This document shows positions 47,758 to 56,348 of a stretch of DNA of 64,000 bases, piece by piece. Source of the DNA: Planobispora longispora (GTDB lineage: Bacteria; Actinomycetota; Actinomycetes; Streptosporangiales; Streptosporangiaceae); contig NZ_BOOH01000017.1 of NCBI RefSeq assembly GCF_016863135.1, forward strand, positions 99,122 through 163,121. Direction: 5' to 3'. Both the position numbers and the translations under genes were made by a program. The notes beneath the pieces were generated by a model. The model was not told the DNA's origin. It searched no databases and saw nothing but the letters and a program-made list of their open reading frames with translations. Each line of letters begins with the position of its first letter. The stretch's first letter is position 1.

Positions 47758-49086
47758 TCAGAACCCTGATTCTCCGCCGTCCCGCTCTGACCTGCCGGGG
47801 TCGGGGCCGGGAGCGGTACCGGGGCCGAGTTCCAGGACGACCTCGGCGCCCCCCGACGGCGACGGGCGGGCCAGCAGGCGCCCGCCCGAGTCCTCCGCGG
47901 TACGGCGCGCGATGTCGAGGCCGAGACCGGTCGAGGACGCCCCGCTCGCCCCGCGGCCGACCGGGGCCGGATGGGCGAAGCCGGGCCCCTCGTCGGAGAT
48001 GACCAGCCGGGCCCCGCCCCCGGGCCGCGCCGTCAGCTCGACGGTGAACGGCGTGCCGTCGGGCGTGTGGGCGAACACGTTCTCCAGCAGCAGGTCGACG
48101 CAGGCCGCCAGCTCCGGGCCGCTCACGCCCACGACGATCGGGCCGTCGGCGAGATCGAGCCGGAGCGGCCGGTCCTGGTCCTCGGCCAGCGCCGACCAGA
48201 AGGCGACCCGGTCGCCGAGCACCCGGGCGGCGTCGCAGCCGGCCGCGCCGTCCCGGTCGAACCGGCGCGCCTCACGGATGATCTGGTCGACCATGCGCTG
48301 GACGCTGTCGACGGCCTGCCCCACCCGGGCCGCCTCGTCCCTGTCGCGCATGGTGTCGACCTCCAGCCGGAGCGCCGTGACCGGCGTGCGCAGCCGGTGG
48401 GAGAGGTCGGCGACCGCCTCGCGCTCGCGGGCGAGCAGGTCCCGGATGCGGGCGGCCAGGTGGTTGAGCGCGGCGCCGACCTCGCGGATCTCCGGCGGCC
48501 CCTCGGGTTCCACGCGCGCGTCCAGGTCGCCGCGGGCCAGCCGCCGGGAGACCTCCGCGGCCTGCCCGACCGGCCGGATCAGCGAGCGGGCGAGCCGGTC
48601 GGCGACGGCGATGCCGACCGCCAGCAGCGCCAGCCCGATCAGGCCGAGCACCAGCCATGCCCACCCGACGCCCTGCCGCAGCCGCTCGGCGCCGACGAAC
48701 GCGCGCACGACCACGGCGCCGCGCGTCCCGCCCTGGACGGCCACCAGGATCTCCCGGCCCGCCGGCGTCTCGACGGTGATGCTCCGCCCGCGCGCGGCCA
48801 GCTCGACGCCGGGCCCGCGCGGCGCGGGCGCGCCGAGGAAGGCGTTGCCGGGCAGGAACACGGTGATCGGCAGGCCGCTGGAGCCGGCGGCCTGCCGTAC
48901 GGCGGCGTCGAGGGTGTCCGGGTCGCCCAGGGCCGCGGTGGTGGCGACCGACTGCGCCCAGGTGGTGGCGGCGGCCGTGGCCCGTTCGGCGGCCAGCGTC
49001 CGCACCAGTACGGCCAGCGGCACAAGGAAGGCGATCAGCACCAGCGAGGCGGTCGCCACCGCCAGGAGGGCCAGGCGTCGCCGCAT
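47758..49086 (-). CDS. Sensor histidine kinase (OmpR-system type)
   Basis: A classical membrane kinase: TM1 at residues ~7-30, a ~115-residue extracytoplasmic domain, TM2 at ~142-162, HAMP (ADRLARSLIRPVGQAAEVSRRLARGDL), HisKA with AVADLSHRLRTPVTALRLEVD (phosphoacceptor His ~232) and a HATPase domain with LLENVFAHTPDG (N-box), ISDEGPGF (G1) and GLGLDIARR (G2). It follows its response regulator by nine bases, so the two are one operon. The stimulus is unknown. Confidence 0.95.
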   Translation of the reverse strand: MRRRLALLAVATASLVLIAFLVPLAVLVRTLAAERATAAATTWAQSVATTAALGDPDTLDAAVRQAAGSSGLPITVFLPGNAFLGAPAPRGPGVELAARGRSITVETPAGREILVAVQGGTRGAVVVRAFVGAERLRQGVGWAWLVLGLIGLALLAVGIAVADRLARSLIRPVGQAAEVSRRLARGDLDARVEPEGPPEIREVGAALNHLAARIRDLLAREREAVADLSHRLRTPVTALRLEVDTMRDRDEAARVGQAVDSVQRMVDQIIREARRFDRDGAAGCDAARVLGDRVAFWSALAEDQDRPLRLDLADGPIVVGVSGPELAACVDLLLENVFAHTPDGTPFTVELTARPGGGARLVISDEGPGFAHPAPVGRGASGASSTGLGLDIARRTAEDSGGRLLARPSPSGGAEVVLELGPGTAPGPDPGRSERDGGESGF

Positions 49087-49095
49087 CCGGACTCC

Positions 49096-49791
49096 TCACT
49101 CCTCCGGATCGACGATCTTCACGCCGACCCCGTGGACGGTCTGCAGGTAGCGGGGGCGGTGGGCGTTCTCGCCGAGCTTGCGGCGCAGCCACGACAGGTG
49201 GACGTCCACGGTCTTGTCCGCGCCGCCGTACGCCATCCGCCACACCTCGGTCAGCAGCTCCCGCTTGGAGACGACCTGGCCGGGGCGGAGCGCCAGGTAG
49301 TGCAGAAGGTCGAACTCCTTGGGCGTCAGCTCCAGGCGGGTCCCGTCGAGGAAGACCTCCCGGCCCGCCGGCTCGATGCGCAGGCCGCCGACCCGCACCG
49401 GCGCCGGTTCGGCCCCGGTGTCACGGCCCCGGCGCAGCACGGCCCGGATCCGCGCGTCCAGCTGGGCCGCGCTGAACGGTTTGACGACGTAGTCGTCGGC
49501 GCCGGCGTCCAGCGCCCGGACGATCTCCGGCTCGGCGTCGCGCGCGGTCGCCACGATGACCGGGACGGCGCTGACGGCGCGGAGCATGCGCAGGACCTCG
49601 CAGCCGTCGAGATCCGGCAGGCCCAGGTCGAGCACGACCAGGTCGGGCCGCTCCTCCAGGGCGAGAGTGAGCCCGGGCATGCCCGCGGCGGCCGAGACCA
49701 CGGCGTGGCCGTGCTCGGCCAGCGCCCGGGTCAGCGCGGATCGCACCCGGGCGTCGTCCTCGACGAGCAGCAGGTGGACCACGGCGAACAC
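49096..49791 (-). CDS. OmpR-family response regulator
   Basis: Receiver domain starting VHLLLVEDDARVRSAL, with the phosphoacceptor in DLVVLDLGLPDLDG and the Lys in YVVKPFS, then an OmpR winged-helix domain (LTPKEFDLLHYLALRPGQVVSKRELL and the VDVHLSWLRRKLG recognition segment). The start is uncertain: GTG at 49791 has AGAGG three bases upstream, while GTG at 49782 begins at the usual receiver boundary. It is divergent from a small membrane-anchored protein at 49879, a candidate target or accessory signal protein. Confidence 0.93.
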   Translation of the reverse strand: MFAVVHLLLVEDDARVRSALTRALAEHGHAVVSAAAGMPGLTLALEERPDLVVLDLGLPDLDGCEVLRMLRAVSAVPVIVATARDAEPEIVRALDAGADDYVVKPFSAAQLDARIRAVLRRGRDTGAEPAPVRVGGLRIEPAGREVFLDGTRLELTPKEFDLLHYLALRPGQVVSKRELLTEVWRMAYGGADKTVDVHLSWLRRKLGENAHRPRYLQTVHGVGVKIVDPEE

Positions 49792-49878
49792 CGACCTCTC
49801 CCGACCGGGGTGACGATCCTCGAACAGGGGGGAAGTTCCCTGAGAATCGCGGAAGACACCGGGAGGAGCGGTCGATCG

Positions 49879-50457
49879 ATGCGGACGCACCGGGGATTCT
49901 CCGGCCGCCGGGAGCGCGGCGCGCCGGCGGGTGAGCGGACGCCGCCGACCGGGGACGGCGCGCCGGTGGGTCGCCGGACGTTGCTGGCCGCGGGTGACGC
50001 GCCGGTGGGTCGCCGGGCGTTGCTGGCCGCAGGCGGCTGGCTGACGGCCGCCGTGCTCACCACGCTCGCCGGCATCTGGGCGGTGTCCCTGATCGGCGGC
50101 GACATCGCCGGGCAGGCCGTGCGCTCCATGACCCCGGAGGAGGTCGAGCGGATCCTGGCCACCGCCTCCGCGGCTCCGGTGGCCGCGCCGCCCAGTGCGG
50201 CCACGCCGTACGGGGCGGCCGGCAACTTCTCCTACGCCGAGGGGTCGGTGACCGCCGCCTGCGACGCGGACCGGGCGCTCCTGCTCTCCTGGACGCCCGC
50301 TCCCGGGTACGGCGTCGACGAGGTCGAGCGGGGCCCGGCCGCCACCGCCTCCGTGGTCTTCGAGTCCGACGACCGCACGGCCGTGATCAGCCTGGTGTGC
50401 CGCGCGGGAACGCCCTCCGCCGCGATCCGTTCCGTGACGGAGCCCGACGAGGACTGA
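49879..50457 (+). CDS. Single-pass membrane protein, unknown function
   Basis: Not recognised. 192 residues: a basic N-terminus containing two tandem 13-residue copies (APVGRRTLLAAGD and APVGRRALLAAGG; a 39-bp repeat at 49960-50037), one transmembrane segment (WLTAAVLTTLAGIWAVSLIGG) and an exported C-terminal domain with two Cys (VTAACDAD, VISLVCRAG) ~60 residues apart. Its position divergent from the OmpR-type regulator suggests it may be controlled by, or signal to, that system. GGAGG lies upstream of the ATG at a rather long distance. Confidence 0.7.
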   Translation: MRTHRGFSGRRERGAPAGERTPPTGDGAPVGRRTLLAAGDAPVGRRALLAAGGWLTAAVLTTLAGIWAVSLIGGDIAGQAVRSMTPEEVERILATASAAPVAAPPSAATPYGAAGNFSYAEGSVTAACDADRALLLSWTPAPGYGVDEVERGPAATASVVFESDDRTAVISLVCRAGTPSAAIRSVTEPDED

Positions 50458-50467
50458 CCGGTGGGGG

Positions 50468-51709
50468 TCATCTGACGGCGTCCGCACCCACCACGCGTCC
50501 CCGCGGATAGTCCTTCAGCGCGACCTCGTCGTGCAGCCGCACGCCCCGGCCGCCGAGGCCGGTCAGGGCGCGCAGGACCGGCGCGGGGAGGCGGTTGATC
50601 AGTCGGGTGCCCTGGACCAGGGCCCACAGGTCCAGGCGGGTGCGGGGGATGAGCCGCCTGGCGGCGCCGACGGCGAAGGTGCGGCTGCGCCGTACGTAGT
50701 CGCCGATCTCCCGCTCGTAGGCGGGGAACGCCCGGGTGTGGTCGCCGCGGGCCTCGGCCAGCTCGCCGGCCAGGACGTAGGCGCCCACGACGGCCAGGCT
50801 GGTGCTGCCGCCGACCGCGGGGCCGGGGCAGTAACCGGCGTCGCCGACCAGGGTCACCCGTCCCCGGGACCAGGTGTCCATGCGCAACTGGGTGATCGAG
50901 TCGAAGTAGAACGTCGGGGCGCGGTCCAGCTCCTCGCCGATGAGGCGGGGCACCTCCCAGCCCATCCCGGCGAAGTGCTCGCGCAGCAGCTCCTTCTGCC
51001 GTCCGACGTCCCGGTGGTGGTAGTCGAGCTCGGCGGCGGGGCGGAACAGGAAGACCGCGCGGGCGTCGTCCATCTGCGCCCCGCCGTACACGGCCGCCAT
51101 CCTGTTCACGCCCGTCACCCCGTCCATGCGGTCGCGCAGGCCCAGGTAGTTGGGGAGCGACATGACCGCCAGGTAGGCGCCGATCCAGGTGGAGAAGCGC
51201 GACTCGGGGCCGAAGACCAGGCGCCGGACGTTGGAGTGCAGCCCGTCGGCCCCGACCACCAGGTCGAACCTGCGGGCCGGTCCGCGTTCGAAGGCGACGT
51301 CGACGCCGCCGGGCCCCTCGGCGATGGAGGCGATGGAGTCGCCGAAGAGGTACTCCACGTCGTGCCGGGTGGCCTCGTAGAAGATCTCGCCCAGGTCGTC
51401 GCGCATGACCTCGGCGTGCCGGTCGGACAGAACGCTCACCAGCTTGCCGACCCGCATCTCGTGCGGACGGTCGCCGCCCTCGACGCGGAACGCGAGCATT
51501 TCGGTGCCGGTCTTCCTGGCCTGGACCTGCTCGGCCAGGCCCATCCTGTCGACGATGTCCATGGCCGGGCGGAACAGGTCGACCGCGTGCCCGCCCGCCT
51601 TGCGCAGTGCGGGGGCCCGCTCGACCACGGTGACGGCGAAGCCGTACCGGGTGAGCCAGTGGGCCAGGACGGGACCGGCGACGCTGGCCCCGGAGATGAG
51701 GACCCGCAT
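50468..51709 (-). CDS. FAD-dependent aromatic hydroxylase-like monooxygenase
   Basis: A group A flavoprotein monooxygenase (PHBH-like). The FAD-binding motif is MRVLISGASVAGPVLAHWL (GxGxxG with Ala/Ser variation), the second motif is GADGLHSNVRR, and the GD motif is VTLVGDAGYCPGPAVGGSTSLAVVGAY. Members hydroxylate phenolic or polyketide substrates or inactivate antibiotics such as tetracyclines and rifamycins. AGGAGAG precedes the ATG at 51709. It is divergent from a TetR regulator with three operators between them, so it is probably induced by its own substrate. Confidence 0.93.
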   Translation of the reverse strand: MRVLISGASVAGPVLAHWLTRYGFAVTVVERAPALRKAGGHAVDLFRPAMDIVDRMGLAEQVQARKTGTEMLAFRVEGGDRPHEMRVGKLVSVLSDRHAEVMRDDLGEIFYEATRHDVEYLFGDSIASIAEGPGGVDVAFERGPARRFDLVVGADGLHSNVRRLVFGPESRFSTWIGAYLAVMSLPNYLGLRDRMDGVTGVNRMAAVYGGAQMDDARAVFLFRPAAELDYHHRDVGRQKELLREHFAGMGWEVPRLIGEELDRAPTFYFDSITQLRMDTWSRGRVTLVGDAGYCPGPAVGGSTSLAVVGAYVLAGELAEARGDHTRAFPAYEREIGDYVRRSRTFAVGAARRLIPRTRLDLWALVQGTRLINRLPAPVLRALTGLGGRGVRLHDEVALKDYPRGRVVGADAVR

Positions 51710-51718
51710 GGACCTCTC

Positions 51719-51806
51719 CTTACTTAACGGAAGGTAAGCCACTTACTTAACGATAGGTAAGCACGATCCGGTACGGGACGCAAGGACTTACTTAACGATA
51801 GGTAAG
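51719..51806. promoter_or_regulatory. Three TetR operators
   Basis: Three 20-bp imperfect palindromes: CTTACTTAACGGAAGGTAAG (51719-51738) and two identical CTTACTTAACGATAGGTAAG copies (51742-51761 and 51787-51806). Start-to-start spacings are 23 and 45 bases, close to two and four helical turns. They lie between the divergent monooxygenase and TetR genes. Confidence 0.9.
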
Positions 51807-51821
51807 CGCTACTCTTGGTCC

Positions 51822-52346
51822 ATGGCGAGGCCCTCGGACACCAAGACGCGGATCCAGGCGGTGGCGCGCGAGCTCTTCCTGCTGCAGGGCGTGCAGAACA
51901 CGAGCCTGAAGCAGATCTCCGACCGGCTCGGCATCACCAAACCGGCCCTCTACTACCACTTCGCGTCACGGGACGACCTGGTCAGAAGCATCATCCAGCC
52001 GTTCATGGACGAACTGGAGGCGTTCGTGGCCGAGCGCGAGCCCGGGGAGGCGCGGCGGCTGCTCGAAGACTACTTCGATCTCGCCTGGCGGCACCGCGAG
52101 GTGTTCATGATGATTCTGCGCGATCCCGCCACGCTGGTCACGCTCAACCTGGTGGACCGGATCTGGGAGTGGCGCAAGCGGCTGACCGGGCTCCTGCTGG
52201 GCCCCGAGCACTCCACCGCCGCGCGGATCCGCGCGACCGTGGCGCTCGGCGGGATGTCGGACTGCGTGGTGGAGCACGCCGGCGTCCCGTTCGAGGAGGT
52301 CAGGGCCGCCGCCGTGGACGCCGCGCTGGCCGCCCTCGCCCACTGA
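51822..52346 (+). CDS. TetR-family repressor
   Basis: A 174-residue TetR protein. The DNA-binding domain is TRIQAVARELFLLQGVQNTSLKQISDRLGITKPALYYHFASRDDLVRSII, with the helix-turn-helix at residues ~25-46. The ligand domain is short and helical. It is expected to bind the three operators just upstream and repress itself and the divergent FAD monooxygenase, releasing them when the ligand binds. The third operator ends 15 bases before the ATG, which has no clear ribosome-binding site, so the message may be nearly leaderless. Confidence 0.93.
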   Translation: MARPSDTKTRIQAVARELFLLQGVQNTSLKQISDRLGITKPALYYHFASRDDLVRSIIQPFMDELEAFVAEREPGEARRLLEDYFDLAWRHREVFMMILRDPATLVTLNLVDRIWEWRKRLTGLLLGPEHSTAARIRATVALGGMSDCVVEHAGVPFEEVRAAAVDAALAALAH

Positions 52347-52419
52347 CCGCCCCGCCCCCGCCGCTCCGCGCCCGGCCCCCCGACCGTCCTCGCCCGTTGA
52401 GCGCCGACCGCTCCCGGTC

Positions 52420-53523
52420 TCAGCGAGCTCGCCCCTCCGGGGCCTGGCCCTTCCGCGTCTTCCCGCCGGTCTCCCCGGTACGGGGCTCGTGACGCAGGGG
52501 AGGGCGGTGGCCCCAGGTGGCCCAGCGCCAGAGCCACTCGACGGGACCCTGACGGTACCGCCGCAGCCAGAGGGCGGACAGCGGCGACTGGGCGGTGAGG
52601 ACGGCGCCCGCGATCAGGAGCAGCGTCGTCAGGGACCAGGTGTGCGGCGGGCCGCCGATGAGGGGGCTGACCGCCAGCACCAGGACCGTGGCGGTCAGGT
52701 AGTTGGTCAGAGCCATCCGGCCCAGCGGTGCGAAGACGGCCCGCAGCGCCGGTCGCAGCGGCGTCCTGAGCAGGAGCAGTAGGGCGCAGACGTATACCCC
52801 CGCGAGCAGCAGCCCGGCCGCGGCCATGGGGAGACCGGGGTTCGCAGAGGTCGCGGTGTGCGGGTCGCCCGGGCCCATGCCGCCCTGCTGCCACCACAGG
52901 GCGGGCGCCGCCCCGGCCGCGAAGACCAGGCCCAGCACGGCCGGTCCCCGGGCGGAGCGCTCCATCCGGTCGATCACTCCGTACCGGACCAGGGCCGAGC
53001 CCAGCAGGAACAGGCCGGGCACCAGCATGGTCCCGCCGCCGTAGACGATCAGCGCCGCCGTGACGAGCACGGCGGCGAGACCGGCCACGGCCCATCGCGG
53101 CAGCCAGGTCGAGGGCAGCAGCACCGCCAGGCCGACGACGGCGTAGACGGTCAGGATGTCGCCCCGCCACAGCAGGAACATGTGTGCCAGGCCGATGGCG
53201 AGCAGCACGAGCAGGCGGCGCAGCAGGAGCAGCCGGGGACGGGCGGTGCGGCCCGCGGCGGACTCCAGAAGGAGCGAGAAGCCGATGCCGAACAGCAGGG
53301 AGAAGATCGGGAAGAAGCGCTGCTCGACGAGCAGTCCCAGCCAGGTCTCCGCCGGGCCCGCCGGGGAACCTGACGCGATGACGAGGCTGCCGGCGTCGGC
53401 GATCGGCTGGATGTTGGCCAGGAGGATGCCGCACAGGGCGAACCCGCGCACGACGTCGAGTGCGGCGACGCGCGGGCGTCCGGGGGAGGGAGAGGGGGAG
53501 CAATCATGGGTCACGGGCCTCAT
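52420..53523 (-). CDS. DUF418 / YeiB-family membrane protein
   Basis: A 367-residue integral membrane protein with about eight to ten transmembrane helices. Family features: [21 protein letters not shown] at the start, [19 protein letters not shown], then [16 protein letters not shown], the DUF418 core. Function unknown; related to acyltransferase-like membrane proteins. The ATG at 53523 has a weak ribosome-binding site, and the N-terminal ~15 residues are Pro/Ser-rich, so a slightly later start is possible. It faces the TetR gene tail to tail. Confidence 0.88.
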   Translation of the reverse strand: MRPVTHDCSPSPSPGRPRVAALDVVRGFALCGILLANIQPIADAGSLVIASGSPAGPAETWLGLLVEQRFFPIFSLLFGIGFSLLLESAAGRTARPRLLLLRRLLVLLAIGLAHMFLLWRGDILTVYAVVGLAVLLPSTWLPRWAVAGLAAVLVTAALIVYGGGTMLVPGLFLLGSALVRYGVIDRMERSARGPAVLGLVFAAGAAPALWWQQGGMGPGDPHTATSANPGLPMAAAGLLLAGVYVCALLLLLRTPLRPALRAVFAPLGRMALTNYLTATVLVLAVSPLIGGPPHTWSLTTLLLIAGAVLTAQSPLSALWLRRYRQGPVEWLWRWATWGHRPPLRHEPRTGETGGKTRKGQAPEGRAR

Positions 53524-53608
53524 CCTGCGGATCCGGCCCGGTCCGGGGAGCGGCCGAAAGCAGGGTTCGCGCCTCCGGCGGCCGTACTTTCGGACGATTC
53601 TCCGGCGA

Positions 53609-53718
53609 GCCCCGGGGCTCCCGCCGTCCGGTCAGGCGTGGTCGTCCCGGCCGGGCGCGGCGGGCCCCGGGGCTCCCGCCGTCGGGTCAGGCGTGGTCGT
53701 TCCGGCCGGGCGCGGCGG
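53609..53718. repeat. Two 55-bp direct repeats at the 3' end of a gene
   Basis: Copies at 53609-53663 and 53664-53718 differ at only a few bases. The second copy contains the last codons and stop of the SRPBCC gene; the first is an extra copy beyond the stop. Confidence 0.9.
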
Positions 53719-54331
53719 TGTCCGGGGCGAACTGCGCGAGTGAGGCTTCGGCCGCGGCGGCGATCTCGTCGGGACCTGCGGTGCCCGAGGCCCCGATCAC
53801 CGTGGTCCAGGCGTGGACCGACTGCCGGGAGAATTCCTGGGCCTCGGGCGAGTTCGCCGCCGCGACGGGGTCGCCGGCGACCTCGCCCTCGAGGAACAGC
53901 CCCAGCGCCAGGAGCCCGCCGTCCCAGCCGGGCCCGACGTAGAGCGCGCCCGCGCCGCTGCCGGCCATCGCGAGGGGGACGGTGTGCTCGAGTTCGAGGG
54001 TGGTGGCGCCCTCCCCGCCGGGCGACAGGCGCACCTCGAGCACGCTGGTCTCGGCCCCGAAGGTCACCTTCAGCAGGCGGGGCGCCTCGCAGCTCAGGAT
54101 CCGGCCGCCCGCGTTCCCCTCCAACTGGAAGTCGCCGCCGGGGCGCAGGTCGCCGCTGAGCGGGTAGAACCAGCGCTTCACGCGGTCGGGGTCGGTCAGG
54201 GCCTCCCATACGTCCTGGACCGGCGCGTCGTAGTCGCGCCGGAGCAGGAGGCCGACGACCTCGCCGTCCTCGGTCGACCGGGTGCCGACCTCGCGATGGA
54301 CGGCCTCGATCTGAGCGGCGATATCGATCAT
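53687..54331 (-). CDS. SRPBCC/AHSA1-family protein
   Basis: A 214-residue START-like ligand-binding fold: LLLRRDYDAPVQDVWEALTDPDRVKRWFYPLSGDLRPGGDFQLEGN is the typical AHSA1 opening, then strands ending in LELEHTVP and a C-terminal helix region. Such proteins bind hydrophobic ligands or act as stress proteins; many are paired with ArsR regulators, but none is adjacent here. The control region upstream holds two AT-rich palindromes (54392-54419). The C-terminal end lies in the duplicated 55-bp segment. Confidence 0.88.
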   Translation of the reverse strand: MIDIAAQIEAVHREVGTRSTEDGEVVGLLLRRDYDAPVQDVWEALTDPDRVKRWFYPLSGDLRPGGDFQLEGNAGGRILSCEAPRLLKVTFGAETSVLEVRLSPGGEGATTLELEHTVPLAMAGSGAGALYVGPGWDGGLLALGLFLEGEVAGDPVAAANSPEAQEFSRQSVHAWTTVIGASGTAGPDEIAAAAEASLAQFAPDTAAPGRNDHA

Positions 54332-54391
54332 GGTTCTTTACTCCCTGGCGTCGTACGGGGCTGATCTTTGACTCGAATCTGCCATCTCTGG

Positions 54392-54419
54392 CTTATATAA
54401 GTCAATCACTTTATAAGTG
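54392..54419. promoter_or_regulatory. AT-rich palindromes upstream of SRPBCC gene
   Basis: CTTATATAAG (perfect, 54392-54401) and CACTTTATAAGTG (54407-54419) stand out in a GC-rich setting. They resemble operator half-sites of winged-helix repressors; the regulator is not nearby. Confidence 0.6.
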
Positions 54420-54475
54420 AGACATGGTATTCGATGCGTCGTCCGGCACCGGGCGGCGGCGTCGAGGATGGTGGG

Positions 54476-54733
54476 ATGAGAATCGGCGACCTGCGCAACC
54501 TGGGGCCCAAGAGTGAGGATTGGCTGGGGCGGGTGGGGGTCCACGACGCCGATCAACTGGCCGGGATCGGCGCGGTGGAGGTTTACCGCCGGCTTCAGGA
54601 CGCCGCGATACCGGGGTTGTCGCTGAACGCCCTGTGGGCGTTGGAGGGCGCGCTGGCCGACATCGACTGGCGTCTCATCCCCGCCGAGCGCAAGCGGGAG
54701 CTCCTGGCCGAGCTCGCGGAGGGAGGTCCCTGA
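54476..54733 (+). CDS. TfoX C-terminal-domain protein
   Basis: An 85-residue protein consisting only of a TfoX_C-type domain: LRNLGPKSEDWLGRVGVHDADQLAGIGAVEVYRRL (helix-hairpin-helix-like), then ALWALEGALADIDWRLIPAERKREL. Function outside competence regulators is unknown; small stand-alone versions are common in actinomycetes and may bind DNA or protein. ATG at 54476 follows GGTGGG. It is divergent from the SRPBCC gene and ends next to a 16-bp repeat. Confidence 0.85.
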   Translation: MRIGDLRNLGPKSEDWLGRVGVHDADQLAGIGAVEVYRRLQDAAIPGLSLNALWALEGALADIDWRLIPAERKRELLAELAEGGP

Positions 54734-54746
54734 GGAGCCGCGGAAC

Positions 54747-54810
54747 CTTCTGCGGCGCGGGCCTTCTACGGTGTGGAGCTTCTATGACGCGGGTCCTCTA
54801 CGGCGCGGGG
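54747..54810. repeat. Four 16-bp tandem repeats between convergent genes
   Basis: Four degenerate units beginning CTTCT or CCTCT (54747, 54763, 54779, 54795). The last one contains the stop codon of the convergent kinase gene. Confidence 0.8.
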
Positions 54811-56348
54811 TCCGGAGCCGCGGGCAGGACCATGCGGAAGGCGGCGCCCTGATCGGGAGCGGTGCGCAGTTCCATGCGGCCGCCGTGGGCGGTGACGATG
54901 GAGCCGACGATGGCCAGACCCAGGCCCGCGCCGCCTCCCGCGGTGCGGCTGCGCGAGTCCTCCACGCGGTAGAAGCGCTCGAACACGCGCGCCGCCTGCT
55001 CGGCGGTCATCCCGGGACCGGTGTCCTCGATCACGAGTACGGCCTCGTCCCCGACCATCCCGACGCCGACCCGGACCGGGGTGCCCGGCGGGGTGTGGGC
55101 GACGGCGTTGCCGACGAGGTTGGCCGTGACCTGCCGGAGCCTGGCCTCGTCCCCGTGGACCGGGGCCTTCCCGGGAGGGCCGCCGTCCGGGCCGGTCAGG
55201 GCGATGCGGCGGGCGGAGTCCAGCGCCTGCAGGTCGTGGTGGGCGTCGACGGCGAGCGTGCGCAGGTCCATCGGGGTGAGCTCCATCGGCGGGGCGCTCT
55301 CGCCCTCGTCCAGGCGGGCCAGCAGCAGCAGGTCTTCGATCAGCCGGGTGAGGCGCCCCGCCTCGCTCTCGATGCGGCGCATGGCCCGGTCGACGTCGGG
55401 CAGGCCGCCCATCCGGTGCAGCTCGGAGAAGCCCTTGATCCCGAAGAGCGGCGTGCGCAGCTCGTGGCTGGCGTCCGCGACGAAGCGCCGCATCCGGGCC
55501 TCCGACGCCTCCCTGCCGGCGAAGGCCCTCTCCAGCTGGCCGAGCATGCCGTTGATCGCGGCCGACAGGCGGCTCACCTCGGTTCCCGGAGCCGTCAGGT
55601 CGGGAACCCGCCGGGACAGGTCGCCCTCGGCGATGGCGGCCGCGGTCTCCTCGATCCCGCGCAGCGGGCGCAGCCCCCTTCCGATCGCGAACCAGCCGAT
55701 GGCGGCCAGCAGGGCGAGCAGGACGAGCGACGTGACGAGGCAGACCAGGGCCAGGCGGGTGAGCGTGGATCGCACCCCCTCCAGCGACGCGGCCACGACG
55801 ACGCTGCCGCTCTCCGCGGGGAGGGCATGGCCCGGCGGCGATTGCCGCGCGGCCAGTGGCACCGCGACCACCCGCCAGTTCGGCGTGCCGGAGCCCGGCC
55901 CCGGCACGTCGAAGGGCCGGCCGCCGAGCCGGGCGACGGCCCCGGCGTCGAGCGGCGGGAGCCGCGGCCCCTGCTCCCGGCCCCGTGCCGCCAGGCTGGT
56001 CTGGTACTGGGGGGTTCCGTCAGGTGCGAGGTAGACGATGTGCACCTGATCGAGGACGTCCATGCCGGGGAGCATGCGCAGGGCGGCCCGCCCGCTCTCC
56101 TGGGAGGCGGGCGGCACGGCTTCGGGAGCGACGCGTGCCAGCAGCGTCGCCAGCGGCTTCACCTGCCCGTCCACCCGGCTGACCAGGTGGGAGCGGAGGG
56201 CGGCGATCGCGACCGTGCTGCTCACCACCAGCCCGGCCACCAGCAGGGCCGTGGTGATCGAAAGGAGGCGGCCCCTGAGCGAGAGACCTCTGAGGCGCCG
56301 CGCCGGTCTGCCGGAGCCCGCCGACGCGGTCTCTCCCTTCCCGGTCAT
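54798..56348 (-). CDS. Sensor histidine kinase near ABC-2 transporter
   Basis: A 516-residue kinase: TM1 at residues ~28-50, a ~140-residue sensor region, TM2 at ~195-215, HAMP (GRGLRPLRGIEETAAAIAEGDL), HisKA with FVADASHELRTPLFGIKGFSEL and HATPase with LVGNAVAHTPPG, IEDTGPGM, FERFYR and GAGLGLAIV. Its ATG overlaps the response-regulator stop as ATGA, so it is translated directly after it. Two genes of an ABC transporter lie immediately upstream in the same direction, as in systems that sense and expel antibiotics or peptides. Confidence 0.95.
   Translation of the reverse strand: MTGKGETASAGSGRPARRLRGLSLRGRLLSITTALLVAGLVVSSTVAIAALRSHLVSRVDGQVKPLATLLARVAPEAVPPASQESGRAALRMLPGMDVLDQVHIVYLAPDGTPQYQTSLAARGREQGPRLPPLDAGAVARLGGRPFDVPGPGSGTPNWRVVAVPLAARQSPPGHALPAESGSVVVAASLEGVRSTLTRLALVCLVTSLVLLALLAAIGWFAIGRGLRPLRGIEETAAAIAEGDLSRRVPDLTAPGTEVSRLSAAINGMLGQLERAFAGREASEARMRRFVADASHELRTPLFGIKGFSELHRMGGLPDVDRAMRRIESEAGRLTRLIEDLLLLARLDEGESAPPMELTPMDLRTLAVDAHHDLQALDSARRIALTGPDGGPPGKAPVHGDEARLRQVTANLVGNAVAHTPPGTPVRVGVGMVGDEAVLVIEDTGPGMTAEQAARVFERFYRVEDSRSRTAGGGAGLGLAIVGSIVTAHGGRMELRTAPDQGAAFRMVLPAAPDPAP

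Noticed and set aside
54338..54556. Short minus-strand gene upstream of the SRPBCC gene, looked for as an ArsR partner
   Set aside because: No winged-helix pattern; it overlaps the operator region and the TfoX-like gene antisense.
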